A program made the position numbers and the translations under genes. A model generated the notes under the pieces. It was not told the origin of the DNA and did no database searches. It saw nothing but the letters and a program-made list of their open reading frames with translations. 64,000 nt of DNA from Caballeronia sp. NK8 (GTDB lineage Bacteria > Pseudomonadota > Gammaproteobacteria > Burkholderiales > Burkholderiaceae): NCBI RefSeq assembly GCF_018408855.1, contig NZ_AP024322.1, forward strand, positions 2,356,001-2,420,000, in the 5' to 3' direction. Below, piece after piece: positions 28,942-39,096 of this stretch; position 1 is the stretch's first letter; each line of letters opens with the position of its first letter.

Positions 28942-29529
28942 ATGCCCGAAAGCCCCGTACGAACGACGCAAGACCTTCCCTCCGCGCTTCTCGAACGCCG
29001 CTTCGAGTTGCGCGACGAAGCGGCGACGCTCGCTTTCGGAGAACGCTTCGCGCGCGCCATCGACGCCACGCGCATCCACGCATCGCAATCTTCTTCTGAA
29101 CGATTTCACGGTCTTCAGGTCCAGTTGATCGGAGATCTGGGCGCGGGCAAGACCACGCTCGTGCGCGCCACGCTGCGCGCGCTCGGCCACGTCGGCCGCG
29201 TGAAGAGCCCGACTTACACGCTCGTCGAGCCATACTCGCTCGTCATCGAAAGCGGGCCGCTCGACGTTTATCACTTCGATCTCTATCGCTTCGCCGATCC
29301 GGCCGAATGGGCCGATGCCGGTTTTCGCGAATATTTCGATGCGGGCGCGCTGTGCCTCGTCGAGTGGCCGCAACAGGCGGGCGGCCTGCTCGGCGTGCCT
29401 GATCTCGTGTTCCAGTTGTCCCTGCCGGACCAGTTCACTCAGGAAGCACATTCGAACGAAGAAGAAGGCCGCGTACTGAGCGCGCGGGCGTTTAGCGAAA
29501 CAGGAAAGTCATGTCTCGAAAGATGTTGA
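28942..29529 (+). CDS. tsaE: tRNA threonylcarbamoyladenosine biosynthesis ATPase TsaE
   Basis: The product has 195 residues from the ATG at 28942. The family core has FELRDEAATLAFGERFA, Walker A GDLGAGKTTL at 64-73, KSPTYTLVEPY, YHFDLYRFADPAEW and CLVEWPQQAGGLL. TsaE is the ATPase of the TsaBDE complex that makes t6A37 in tRNA. The N-terminal 20 residues and the C-terminal tail after LPDQF are longer than in E. coli TsaE (about 153 residues). It overlaps the next gene, amiC, by 19 bases, a common coupling. Confidence 0.94.
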   Translation: MPESPVRTTQDLPSALLERRFELRDEAATLAFGERFARAIDATRIHASQSSSERFHGLQVQLIGDLGAGKTTLVRATLRALGHVGRVKSPTYTLVEPYSLVIESGPLDVYHFDLYRFADPAEWADAGFREYFDAGALCLVEWPQQAGGLLGVPDLVFQLSLPDQFTQEAHSNEEEGRVLSARAFSETGKSCLERC

Positions 29530-31034
29530 TCAAGCCATTTCATTCGATCGAAGCGGGCGCCAGCGCGCCGCACAACTGGCGCCGCCGCCAGGTGCTGCGC
29601 GCGGGCGCCTCCACGCTCGTGCTCGCGCTCGTCGCACCGAAGCTCGCGCATGCGAGCAGTGTGCTTGGCGTGCGCGTGTGGCCCGCGCGCGATTACACCC
29701 GCGTGACGATCGAATCGGACCAGCCGCTGCAGAACGCCAATCAGCTGTTGCAGGGACCGGACCGGCTGGTCGTCGACCTTTCCGGCATCGATCTCGATCA
29801 GGCGCTGCGCGATCTCGTCTCGAAGATCACGCCGAACGATCCGCAGATTCAGGCAGTGCGCATCGGGCAGTATCAGCCGCATGTCGTGCGCATGGTGTTC
29901 GATCTGAAAGGCTCGGTGAAGCCGCAGGTGTTCACGCTGGGTCCTATCGGCAGCTACAAGTACCGCCTCGTGTTCGACCTGTACCCGGCGGTCGCGCCCG
30001 ATCCGCTGATGGAACTGCTCGCGCAGACCGAGCGCAAGCAGGAGGCGCTCGACCGCGCCAATCCGAATCCGTCGACGCCGCCGCCCGCGACGCTCTCGGG
30101 ACCTGCGACCGCGCAGAAGCCGACCACGCCCGATTCCACCGACGACTTTTTCCAGAAGTACGCGCAAAGCGACGCGCCGGTCGAGATCGCGCCATCCGTT
30201 CCGACGACGCCGAAGCCCGCCGCGAAACCGCGCGTGCCGTCCGCGCCGCCGGTCATCGCGAAGAAGGACGACGACGACGCCGATCAATACACCTTCTCCA
30301 CGCCCAAGCAAGGCGCCGGCACGACGCGCCTGCTCACCGTCGCGATCGATCCGGGTCACGGCGGCGAGGACCCCGGCGCGATCGGCGGCCAGGGCACGTA
30401 CGAGAAGCACATCGCGCTCGATATCGCGAAGAAGCTGCGCGCGAAGATCGACGCCCAGCCCAACATGCGCGCGATGATGACCCGCGACGCCGACTTCTTC
30501 GTGCCGCTCAACGTGCGCGTGCAGAAGGCGCAGCGCGTGTCGGCGGACCTCTTCGTATCGATTCACGCGGATGCGTTCACTTCGCCCGATGCGCGCGGCT
30601 CGTCGGTGTTCGCGTTGTCCGAGCACGGCGCGTCGAGCGCGGCCGCGCGCTGGATGGCGAACAAGGAGAACGCGTCGGATCAGGTCGGCGGCATCAACGT
30701 GAAATCGCAGGACGCGAGCGTGAACCGCGCGCTCTTCGATATGTCGACGACCGCGCAGATCCGCGATTCGATGCGCTACGGAAGCTTCGTGCTGAACGAG
30801 ATCGGCGGCATCAACAAGCTGCACAAGGGCTCGGTCGAACAGGCGGGCTTCGCCGTGCTGAAGGCGCCGGACATTCCGTCGATTCTGGTCGAGACCGCGT
30901 TCATCAGCAATCCGGACGAGGAAGCGCGTCTGAACGACGACGCCTATCGCGACAAGATGGCCAACGCGATCATGAAGGGCATCAAGCGCTACTTCGCGGC
31001 GAATCCGCCGCTCGCGAAGGGCCGCATGACGTAG
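29511..31034 (+). CDS. amiC: N-acetylmuramoyl-L-alanine amidase AmiC
   Basis: The product has 507 residues. A twin-arginine signal (NWRRRQVLRAG followed by a hydrophobic stretch ending AHA) sends it to the periplasm folded. An AMIN domain (about 50-155) targets the septum, and a proline-rich linker of about 100 residues follows. The zinc amidase domain (about 275-500) has ligands in DPGHGGEDPGA, the EKHIALDIAKK glutamate, SIHADAF and the catalytic ETAFISN. It splits septal peptidoglycan during daughter-cell separation. It is coupled to tsaE by overlap. Confidence 0.96.
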   Translation: MSRKMLIKPFHSIEAGASAPHNWRRRQVLRAGASTLVLALVAPKLAHASSVLGVRVWPARDYTRVTIESDQPLQNANQLLQGPDRLVVDLSGIDLDQALRDLVSKITPNDPQIQAVRIGQYQPHVVRMVFDLKGSVKPQVFTLGPIGSYKYRLVFDLYPAVAPDPLMELLAQTERKQEALDRANPNPSTPPPATLSGPATAQKPTTPDSTDDFFQKYAQSDAPVEIAPSVPTTPKPAAKPRVPSAPPVIAKKDDDDADQYTFSTPKQGAGTTRLLTVAIDPGHGGEDPGAIGGQGTYEKHIALDIAKKLRAKIDAQPNMRAMMTRDADFFVPLNVRVQKAQRVSADLFVSIHADAFTSPDARGSSVFALSEHGASSAAARWMANKENASDQVGGINVKSQDASVNRALFDMSTTAQIRDSMRYGSFVLNEIGGINKLHKGSVEQAGFAVLKAPDIPSILVETAFISNPDEEARLNDDAYRDKMANAIMKGIKRYFAANPPLAKGRMT

Positions 31035-31056
31035 AAAATCGCGCGAGCGGCGATGT

Positions 31057-31938
31057 TCAGCGCGTCGTCGGCAGGATGCGCTGCATGAAGCGCGCGCCGA
31101 ACACGTTCACCGCGAGTCCCGCCATCACGAGCGCCGCGCCCGCGATCTGCGCGGCGCTCAGTCCCTCGCCGAGAAACACCGCCGCCGACGCAAGCCCGAT
31201 CACCGGGACCAACAGCGAAAACGGCGCGACGGTTCCCGCCGGATAGCGCGCGAGCAATTTGCCCCACAGGCTATAACCGACGATCGTCGCGACGAACGAG
31301 AGATAAAGAATCGCGAATACGGAAACGAGCGGGATGGACGCAAGACTCGCTTCGATGCGCGCCGGGCCTTCGAAGATCAGCGAGAGCGCGAGGAACGGCA
31401 GCGGTGGAATCAAACTGCCCCATACGACGAGCGACAGCAGATCGACCTTGCCCATGCGCTTGGTCACGACATTGCCGAGCGCCCACATCGCGGAAGCGGC
31501 GAGCGTGAAGAGAAAGCCGGTGACCGTCATCGCCTGGCCGCCGCGCATGCCGATCAGCGCGAGCCCGGCCGCCGCGATCACGAGTCCGGCAAGATTCGCC
31601 GCGCGGATACGCTCGCCGAGAAACATCGACGCAAAGATGAGCGTGAAGAACGCCTGCGCCTGCAACACGAGCGACGCCAGTCCTGCGGGCATCCCCACAT
31701 ACATGCCGTAGAAGAGCAGCGCGAATTGGCCGAGGGAAATGGTGAGGCCGTAAGCGAACAGCCAGCGCAGCGGAATTTGCGGGCGCTTGACGAACAGCGC
31801 CGGCACGGCGGCGAGCGCGAAGCGCAGCGCGCCGAGCAGCATCGGCGGCACGCCATGCAGTCCCAGTTTGATGACGACGAAATTCACGCCCCACGCGAGA
31901 ATGACGATCGATGCAATCAGCAAGTCCTTTGGCGTCAT
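31057..31938 (-). CDS. EamA-family (DMT) transporter
   Basis: The product has 293 residues and ten predicted membrane helices arranged as two EamA repeats (about 5-135 and 150-285). The first begins with AWGVNFVVIKLGLHGVPPMLLGALRF and the second with FLFTLAASAMWALGNVVTKR. The family exports amino acids, metabolites or drugs. This protein resembles YedA/RhaT-type exporters, but the substrate is unknown. It is convergent with amiC. Confidence 0.92.
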   Translation of the reverse strand: MTPKDLLIASIVILAWGVNFVVIKLGLHGVPPMLLGALRFALAAVPALFVKRPQIPLRWLFAYGLTISLGQFALLFYGMYVGMPAGLASLVLQAQAFFTLIFASMFLGERIRAANLAGLVIAAAGLALIGMRGGQAMTVTGFLFTLAASAMWALGNVVTKRMGKVDLLSLVVWGSLIPPLPFLALSLIFEGPARIEASLASIPLVSVFAILYLSFVATIVGYSLWGKLLARYPAGTVAPFSLLVPVIGLASAAVFLGEGLSAAQIAGAALVMAGLAVNVFGARFMQRILPTTR

Positions 31939-32042
31939 CGCCCTTCCCCTTCTTTCGTGCGCGTTGATGGCGAATCGGAAAGTGTAGCGGAGGGCCGCGC
32001 GCCGTCGCTTGTCAAATCCTGCGCGGCATGACGAAACACGCG

Positions 32043-32080
32043 AAAAGCGCCCGCGTCACCGCAAGGCGGCGCGGGCGCTT
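32043..32080 (-). terminator. Probable terminator after the small exported protein gene
   Basis: AAGCGCCCGCG / CGCGGGCGCTT is an 11-base inverted repeat, followed by TTTT on the minus strand. It lies about 30 bases past the stop of the gene at 32108-32368. Confidence 0.7.
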
Positions 32081-32107
32081 CGGTCCAGGAAAGCCAGGAA
32101 AGCGCGC

Positions 32108-32368
32108 TTACTTGCTCTGGCCCGACTCGGCCGCCGCGTTGTTGCCGGTTTCCACATCCGGCGTCTTCTTGCCCGACGAAGGCTGCGCGGTGTGCTTCCT
32201 CGGCTTCTTGTGCTTCATCGTGCCCGCCGAATTGTCGGTGGTGGCGGCGGCATCGTTGCCCATCGCCCCCGACGAATTGCCCGACGATGTCTGCGCGAAT
32301 GCGCCCGTCGCGGCGGTCGCGGTGAAAAGGCCCGCGGTGATGGCGATCAACAGCTTGCTCTTGCTCAT
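32108..32368 (-). CDS. Small exported hypothetical protein
   Basis: The 86-residue product begins MSKSKLLIAITAGLFTATAATGAFAQ, a clear signal peptide with cleavage after AFA. The mature part is only about 60 residues, low-complexity and rich in serine, glycine, asparagine, threonine and lysine, with no cysteine or motif. Similar small serine/alanine/lysine-rich periplasmic proteins are common in Burkholderia sensu lato, but I know no function. It has its own terminator. The true reading is supported by the signal peptide rather than by homology. Confidence 0.75.
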   Translation of the reverse strand: MSKSKLLIAITAGLFTATAATGAFAQTSSGNSSGAMGNDAAATTDNSAGTMKHKKPRKHTAQPSSGKKTPDVETGNNAAAESGQSK

Positions 32369-32545
32369 GTTCAGACTCCCGATGCTGGTTGCGAAAGTTG
32401 TGCGAAGCCGCGCGCGGTCGCATGCACGCGGCGACGTAAAAGACAAGGAACCTGGTGGCAGGCCTGCGCAGCGCGGCATCGGCCGGTAGAATCGACGGAA
32501 CCACGCGCGCCATTCCGGCGCCCGATCCTTCCTGCGAAATCCGCC

Positions 32546-33445
<900 letters not shown>

Positions 33446-33524
33446 GGCGTGCGTGAGCGCTTGAGAGTCGCGCGGATCGTCCCCATATAGATGGGATCGA
33501 CCGCAAGCATTAGGAGAAAACGCA

Positions 33525-34373
33525 ATGGATACGACCCTCGCCACCTTCGAGAACGATGTCATCAACGCGTCGATGCTCGCGCCGGTTCTGGTCGATTTCT
33601 GGGCCCCGTGGTGTGGCCCGTGCAAGACGCTCGGACCGATGCTCGAAAGGCTCGAAGCCGAGGCAGCCGGCAAGTGGAAGCTAGTGAAGGTGAACGTCGA
33701 CGAGAATCAGGAACTCGCGGCGCACTTCCAGGTGCGCAGCATTCCGCATGTGATCGCGTTCGCGGATGGCCGTCCGATCGACCAGTTCATCGGCGTGCTG
33801 CCCGAAGGCGAATTGCGCGCGTTTCTCGACCGTCTCGTGCCCGATGGCGCCGAAGCCGAGCGCAGCGCCGCGCACAGCGCATGGGCCGCGGGCGACCGCA
33901 AGAAAGCCATCGACACGATCAAGGCCGCGCTCGCGCTCGATCCCGGCTACGACGACGCGCGCCTCGACCTGATCGAGTGGCTGATCGCTGAGCACCGTAT
34001 CGACGACGCGAAGGAGGAGGACAAGCTGCTGTCGCCCAAGACGACGCAGGGCATCGACGCGCGCTACAACGCGCTGAAAACCGAACTCGACGCCGCCGAT
34101 GCCGCCGCCGATCTGCCGCCCGCCGACGCGCTGATCGACGCGGTGAACGCGAATCCCGACGATCTCGACGCGCGTTTCGCGCTCGCCAATCGGCTGATCG
34201 CGGGCCGGGACTATGCGGGCGCGCTGGAAAACCTGCTCGCGATCGTCGTGCGCGACCGCGCCTTCATGGACGACGTCGGCCGCAAGACGATGCTTTCCGT
34301 GTTCGAGCTTGCCGCGAATCAGCCGGATCTCGTGTCACAGTGGCGGCGCAAGCTGAGCGCGGCGATCAACTGA
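33525..34373 (+). CDS. cnoX: Thioredoxin-TPR co-chaperone CnoX/YbbN
   Basis: The product has 282 residues. A thioredoxin domain (about 1-110) carries WAPWCGPCK with C30 and C33, and a tetratricopeptide-rich C-terminal domain (about 120-280) follows. This layout is that of CnoX (YbbN), a holdase that protects proteins from chlorine and oxidative damage and passes them to GroEL. E. coli CnoX has lost the first active-site cysteine, but this one keeps a full CGPC, so it may also reduce disulfides, as described for alpha-proteobacterial homologues. A ribosome site (AGGAG) precedes the ATG. Confidence 0.92.
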   Translation: MDTTLATFENDVINASMLAPVLVDFWAPWCGPCKTLGPMLERLEAEAAGKWKLVKVNVDENQELAAHFQVRSIPHVIAFADGRPIDQFIGVLPEGELRAFLDRLVPDGAEAERSAAHSAWAAGDRKKAIDTIKAALALDPGYDDARLDLIEWLIAEHRIDDAKEEDKLLSPKTTQGIDARYNALKTELDAADAAADLPPADALIDAVNANPDDLDARFALANRLIAGRDYAGALENLLAIVVRDRAFMDDVGRKTMLSVFELAANQPDLVSQWRRKLSAAIN

Positions 34374-34382
34374 TCGACCGAC

Positions 34383-34406
34383 GGCCAGTTCTATGAAGAA
34401 CTGGCC
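34383..34406. terminator. Perfect hairpin between cnoX and tcdA
   Basis: GGCCAGTTCT and AGAACTGGCC are a perfect ten-base inverted repeat with a four-base loop. It overlaps the last codons and stop of tcdA and lies ten bases after the convergent cnoX stop. There is no long T-run, so termination is likely but not certain. Confidence 0.5.
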
Positions 34407-35245
34407 GCGCGTTTCGCCAGTTCGCGCAACACATGGGCGGCCGCCGCGAAACCGAAGCTCGCCGTCACGCACACGCTCGATCCGAAACCCGCGCAATTGA
34501 GCCCGACCGGACCTGAATGACCCGCGCCCGTTTCCAGATGCTCGGCGCCTTCGCTAATATCGCATGCGGGTGCGTCGGGATAGATCAACGGCTCGTCGGA
34601 ATACACCGCGCTCACCTTGAAGCGCGCCTTCGGGCCGCGCGGAAAGCCGTGCAGCTTGCGCAACTGGCCGCGCACCTTCGACAACAGCGGGTCCTGGATC
34701 GTCAGCGCGAGATCGTCGATGCGGATACGCGTCGGGTCCAGCTGCCCGCCCGCCCCGCCGACAGTGATGAGCGCCTGCTTGCGCGCCACGCACCACGCGA
34801 TGAGCGCGGTTTTCGTGCGTACGCTGTCGATCGCATCGACGACGTAATCGAAGCCACCGCCGAGCGTGGCGTCGAAGTTGCCGGGCTCGACGAAATCCTC
34901 GATTTGCCCGACCACGCACGCCGGATCAATCAGCTTGATGCGCTCGGCCATCGCGGTGACTTTTGCCTTGCCGTAGTTGCCGTCGAGCGCATGAATCTGG
35001 CGGTTCGTATTGCTTTCGGCGACATTATCGAGATCGATCAGTGTCAGCTTGCCGACAGCGCTGCGCGCGAGCGCTTCGGCCACCCACGAGCCCACGCCGC
35101 CGATGCCAATCACCGCGACATGCGCTTTTTCGAACGCGTCGAGCGCGGGCGCGCCGTACAGACGCGCGATGCCGCCGAAGCGGCGCGCGCGATCGGCGAT
35201 GTCTTCGGCGGAGGGCGTGACAGCGGTGTCGGATGAAGCGTTCAT
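34391..35245 (-). CDS. tcdA: tRNA threonylcarbamoyladenosine dehydratase TcdA
   Basis: The product has 284 residues. The E1/ThiF-like nucleotide site GIGGVGSWVAEALARS (about 47-62) is followed by DLDNVAESNTNRQIHAL, a helix with VVDAIDSVRTKTALIAWC, and the C-terminal region NCAGFGSSVCVTASFGF with the conserved cysteines. TcdA (CsdL) dehydrates t6A to the cyclic ct6A form in tRNAs reading ANN codons, with CsdA/CsdE. The presence of tsaE in the same window fits this pathway. It is convergent with cnoX. Confidence 0.95.
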   Translation of the reverse strand: MNASSDTAVTPSAEDIADRARRFGGIARLYGAPALDAFEKAHVAVIGIGGVGSWVAEALARSAVGKLTLIDLDNVAESNTNRQIHALDGNYGKAKVTAMAERIKLIDPACVVGQIEDFVEPGNFDATLGGGFDYVVDAIDSVRTKTALIAWCVARKQALITVGGAGGQLDPTRIRIDDLALTIQDPLLSKVRGQLRKLHGFPRGPKARFKVSAVYSDEPLIYPDAPACDISEGAEHLETGAGHSGPVGLNCAGFGSSVCVTASFGFAAAAHVLRELAKRAASSS

Positions 35246-35531
35246 GTCGTGTGGATGGATGAAGCCGGGTCGGTTGAAAGCAAACTAAAAGCCATCGAAA
35301 TGCTGCGTTCGTTGTGCGGCGTCAATCAAGGCTTACGGACGGCTGTCGGGTTTGAAAACTTGAGTGTCCGATCATGCAAAATTCGATCGAATTGCGTATT
35401 CTGCCTTATCGAAACCCCGGACGTGATAGCCGTGAGCGCCGCACCCGCCGGCACGCAACAGGTCCAGGGGTAATCAGGGCAAGATCGTTTCACCTTGGCT
35501 ATACTGACCCGATTGTAGCGTTTGCATAAAA

Positions 35532-36173
35532 ATGACGACTCTCGCTGACCTTCGCAAAAACTATTCGCGCGGCGCGCTCGACGCCGCGGACGTCGATCCG
35601 GACCCGGTACGCCAATTCCAGACCTGGTTCGTCCAGGCGCTCGATGCCAAGTTGCCCGAACCGAACGCCATGACCCTCGCGACCGTCGATGCAGAGGGCC
35701 GTCCGTCCGCCCGCATCGTGCTGATCAAAGGCGTCGACGAGCGTGGCTTTGTTTTTTTTACCAATTACGATAGCCGCAAAGGCCGCGAACTTCTTGCCAA
35801 TCCCGCGGCGAGCCTGCTGTTCCACTGGATCGAACTCGAGCGCCAGGTGCGTATCGAGGGCCGCGTCGAAAAGACGAGCGATGAGGAGAGCGACGCGTAT
35901 TACGCATCGCGTCCGCTCGGCTCGCGCATCGGCGCATGGGCGTCCGACCAGAGCCAGCCGCTCGAAAGCCGCGAAGCGCTGGAAGCGCGCGAGCGCGAGA
36001 TGGTCGCGAAATACGGCGACGCGCCGCCGCGCCCGCCGCACTGGGGCGGTTATCGCCTCGTGCCGGATGCCATCGAATTCTGGCAGGGACGCCCGTCGCG
36101 CTTGCACGATCGCATTGTCTATACGCGTGGTGACGCGGGCGCGCCGTGGCGCATCGCGAGACTCGCGCCGTAG
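35532..36173 (+). CDS. pdxH: Pyridoxamine 5'-phosphate oxidase
   Basis: The product has 213 residues. The FMN-binding split-barrel shows [59 protein letters not shown] and the C-terminal signature [25 protein letters not shown]. It makes pyridoxal 5'-phosphate from the pyridoxamine or pyridoxine phosphates. Seventy bases separate it from cfa. PLP-dependent enzymes in this window (GlyA, KynU) would use its product. Confidence 0.97.
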   Translation: MTTLADLRKNYSRGALDAADVDPDPVRQFQTWFVQALDAKLPEPNAMTLATVDAEGRPSARIVLIKGVDERGFVFFTNYDSRKGRELLANPAASLLFHWIELERQVRIEGRVEKTSDEESDAYYASRPLGSRIGAWASDQSQPLESREALEAREREMVAKYGDAPPRPPHWGGYRLVPDAIEFWQGRPSRLHDRIVYTRGDAGAPWRIARLAP

Positions 36174-36243
36174 AAGCGGCAAGCAGCACGAACATGGAGG
36201 CGCGAAGCCTTCTCTTGATTTCATCTAGCGCGGAGAAACAAGC

Positions 36244-37458
36244 ATGTTCTGGGAGAAGAAGCTGACGCAGTGGGTGGAGGAAGTGCGCGACCGGGCCAAT
36301 CTGCCCGCGCGGCTCGTGATGTGGGATGGCCAGCAGCACGATTTCGGCCAGTTCGCAGCGCCTCGGGTGACGCTGCACGTGAAGAGCGCGACCGCGCTGC
36401 CCTATCTGCTCGAACCGAGTCTCGACAACCTCGGCGAAGCTTACGTGAAGGGCAAGATCGACATTGAGGGCAAGCTCTCCGACATCATCAACATCGGCTA
36501 TTCGCTGGCGAAGAGCACGGTGACGAGCGCCAGCAAGCTTGCCCGCGTGCGGCGTTACTTCAATCATTCGAAGACGTCGGACCGGAGAGCCATTCAGTAC
36601 CACTACGATGTGTCGAACGAGTTCTATCAGCTCTGGCTCGACAGGAACATGGTGTACTCCTGCGCGTATTTCGAGAACGGCGACGAAGACATCGACACCG
36701 CGCAGCTGAAGAAGATCGACCACATCCTCACGAAGATCCAGTTGCAGCCGGGGCACACGCTGCTCGATATCGGCTGCGGCTGGGGCGCGCTCGTGATTCG
36801 CGCGGCGCAGAAGTTCGGCGCGAAGTGCGTGGGCGTCACGCTCTCCGAAAACCAGTTCAGGCTCGCGACCGAGCGCGTGAAGGCGGCGGGTCTGGAAGAC
36901 AGAATCGAAATCCGGCTGCAGGATTACCGCGACATTCCGGGGCAGTTCGACCGCATCACGAGCGTCGGCATGTTCGAGCATGTCGGGCGCAAGAATTTGC
37001 CGGACTACTTCGCGAAGATCCGCGATCTGCTCGTCGATGACGGCATCGCGATGAATCACGGCATCACGTCGTCGGATGCCGACAGCGGCGAGACATCGCT
37101 TGGCGGCGGCGAGTTCATCGACAAATACGTGTTCCCGGACGGCGAGCTGCCGCATATCGGCCTCGCGCTTGAAAGCATGCAGCGCGGCGGGCTGGAAGCG
37201 CTCGATGTCGAAAGCCTGCGGCGGCACTACGCGCACACGCTCGACATCTGGGCCGACCGTTTCGAGGAACACGCCGAGGAAGCGAAGAAGCTCGTCGACG
37301 ATGAGCACTTCCGCATCTGGCGCCTGTATCTCGCGGGCTGCGCGTATGCGTTCGAGAACGACGACGTGTCGATCTATCAGGTGGTCTGCCGCAAGGCGGG
37401 GCGCAGTGCGACGACGCTGCCGTGGTCGCGGCGGTACATCTACGAGAAGGCGCTCTGA
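36244..37458 (+). CDS. cfa: Cyclopropane-fatty-acyl-phospholipid synthase family methyltransferase
   Basis: The product has 404 residues. The SAM-binding loop LLDIGCGWGALVIRAAQ, the preceding HYDVSNEFYQLWLDRNMVYSCAYF signature, VTLSENQ, RITSVGMFEHVGRKNLPDYF and the late QVVCRK segment identify the CFA/mycolic-acid cyclopropane synthase group. It methylates double bonds of membrane phospholipid acyl chains. The N-terminal 100 residues are the non-catalytic lipid-binding domain. The DUF72 gene begins inside its last 12 codons. Confidence 0.93.
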   Translation: MFWEKKLTQWVEEVRDRANLPARLVMWDGQQHDFGQFAAPRVTLHVKSATALPYLLEPSLDNLGEAYVKGKIDIEGKLSDIINIGYSLAKSTVTSASKLARVRRYFNHSKTSDRRAIQYHYDVSNEFYQLWLDRNMVYSCAYFENGDEDIDTAQLKKIDHILTKIQLQPGHTLLDIGCGWGALVIRAAQKFGAKCVGVTLSENQFRLATERVKAAGLEDRIEIRLQDYRDIPGQFDRITSVGMFEHVGRKNLPDYFAKIRDLLVDDGIAMNHGITSSDADSGETSLGGGEFIDKYVFPDGELPHIGLALESMQRGGLEALDVESLRRHYAHTLDIWADRFEEHAEEAKKLVDDEHFRIWRLYLAGCAYAFENDDVSIYQVVCRKAGRSATTLPWSRRYIYEKAL

Positions 37459-38537
37459 ACCACGATTCGCCTCATCTCGACACGGACGAGCCGGAAGATC
37501 AGTTCGATCTCTTCGGCGAGTCCGCGCCCGTTCTGGCGGAACCGCCCAAGCCGCCGAAGCAACCCAGGCCGCGCGGCATCCTGCCCGCGCCCTTGCAGCC
37601 CGAACTCGAAGCCATCGCGCAGCGCTTGCCGGAGGCAATCCATCTCGGCACGTCGACATGGTCGTTTCCGGGCTGGCGCGGCATCGTCTATGGCGACGAG
37701 TACTCCAACACGAAGCTTTCCCGCGACGGTCTCACCGCCTACGGCGCGCATCCGCTTCTGAGAAGCGTGTCGATCGACCGCTCGTTCTACGCGCCGCTAT
37801 CGCTTGCCGACTATGCGCGCTATGCATCGCAGGTGCCCGCGCATTTCCGCTTCATCGTGAAGGCGCCCGCCTCCGTCACCGATGCCTTCATTCGCGGCGA
37901 ACGCGGCACGCCGGACGCGCAGAACCCCGCGTTCCTGAATGCGCAGATCGCCATCGACGAGTTCGTGACGCCGTGCATCGGCGGGCTCGGCGCGAAAGCG
38001 GGCGCGCTCGTGTTCCAGTTCTCGCCGCTGCCCGATGCGATGGTGGTCGAGCCGGCGAGTTTCATCGACCGGCTGTCGGCGTTCATGAACGCGCTGCCGC
38101 CGCTCGAGGGCGAGTCGTGCTACGCGGTGGAGATCCGCGACGCCGTGATGCTCACGCCGCGCTTCATCCGCGCACTGCGCGACGCGAATGTGCGCTATTG
38201 CATCGGCGTGCACGCGCGCATGCCGGACGTGCGCCGTCAGGCGAAGGCGCTCGCGTTACTGGATGAAGAAAAAATGGGCCCGCTGATAGTGCGCTGGAGT
38301 CTGCACAGCGGCTTTCGCTACGAGCAGGCCAAGGCGAAGTACGAACCGTTCGACAAGATCGTCGATGAAGACCGCGACACGCGCGAGGCGCTCGCCGAAC
38401 TGGCCGCGCGCTATGCGATCGCGGGCCAGCCGGTCGTGATCGCGGCGAACAACAAGGCGGAAGGTTCCGCGCCGCTCACGTGCTTCGAACTCGCGCGCGG
38501 CATCGCGGAAGAAATCGAGCGCGCGCGAGACAGCTAG
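37422..38537 (+). CDS. DUF72 (YecE-like) protein
   Basis: The frame opens with GTG at 37422, inside the end of cfa; the exact start is uncertain because the first 60 residues are variable and acidic/proline-rich. From about residue 70 the DUF72 TIM-barrel pattern is clear: IHLGTSTWSFPGWRGIVY, SVSIDRSFYAPLS, VPAHFRFIVKAP and FQFSPLP. The family is widespread but biochemically undefined. Overlap with cfa suggests translational coupling, so cfa and this gene are probably co-regulated. Confidence 0.85.
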   Translation: MVAAVHLREGALNHDSPHLDTDEPEDQFDLFGESAPVLAEPPKPPKQPRPRGILPAPLQPELEAIAQRLPEAIHLGTSTWSFPGWRGIVYGDEYSNTKLSRDGLTAYGAHPLLRSVSIDRSFYAPLSLADYARYASQVPAHFRFIVKAPASVTDAFIRGERGTPDAQNPAFLNAQIAIDEFVTPCIGGLGAKAGALVFQFSPLPDAMVVEPASFIDRLSAFMNALPPLEGESCYAVEIRDAVMLTPRFIRALRDANVRYCIGVHARMPDVRRQAKALALLDEEKMGPLIVRWSLHSGFRYEQAKAKYEPFDKIVDEDRDTREALAELAARYAIAGQPVVIAANNKAEGSAPLTCFELARGIAEEIERARDS

Positions 38538-38544
38538 AAACGCC

Positions 38545-39096
38545 TTACGCCTTCAGCCGATGCACGAACTTCTTGCGGAACTTCGCTACCTTCGGCCCGA
38601 CGACAGCCGCGCAATACCCCTGATTCGGATGCTGCGCGAAATAGTTCTGGTGATACGCCTCGGCAGGGTAGTAATCGTCGGCGAGCGGTACGACTTGCGT
38701 GACGATCTTGCCGCCGTAGACATCCTCGCGCTGCAACTCGTCGATCACTTCGAGCGCGATCTTGCGCTGCTCGTCCGAATGCGTGAACACGGCCGATCGA
38801 TACTGCGTGCCGACGTCGTTGCCCTGCCGGTTGAGCTGGGTCGGATCGTGCGTCGCGAAGAAAATCTCCAGAACCTCGCGATAGCCGATGACGGACGGAT
38901 CGAACACGACCTTCACGACTTCTGCGTGACCGGTTTCGCCATCGCAAACCTGCTCATAGGACGGGTTCACCACCTTGCCGCCCGCATAGCCCGATTCGAC
39001 CGACTCCACACCCTGCACCGCGAGAAACACGGCTTCGGTACACCAGAAACATCCACCGCCGAGCGTCGCGGTCTCAAGTCTCGCCTGTTCGGTCAT
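38545..39096 (-). CDS. msrA: Peptide methionine sulfoxide reductase MsrA
   Basis: The ATG at 39096, with AGGAG six bases ahead, gives 183 residues. The catalytic motif GGCFWCTEAVF is near the N-terminus, followed by SGYAGG, the TGHAEVVKVVFDP histidine/glutamate region, and THDPTQLNRQGNDVGTQYRS. A C-terminal NQGYCAAVV provides the resolving cysteine. It reduces methionine-S-sulfoxide in oxidised proteins. No signal peptide is seen. It is convergent with the DUF72 gene. Confidence 0.97.
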   Translation of the reverse strand: MTEQARLETATLGGGCFWCTEAVFLAVQGVESVESGYAGGKVVNPSYEQVCDGETGHAEVVKVVFDPSVIGYREVLEIFFATHDPTQLNRQGNDVGTQYRSAVFTHSDEQRKIALEVIDELQREDVYGGKIVTQVVPLADDYYPAEAYHQNYFAQHPNQGYCAAVVGPKVAKFRKKFVHRLKA

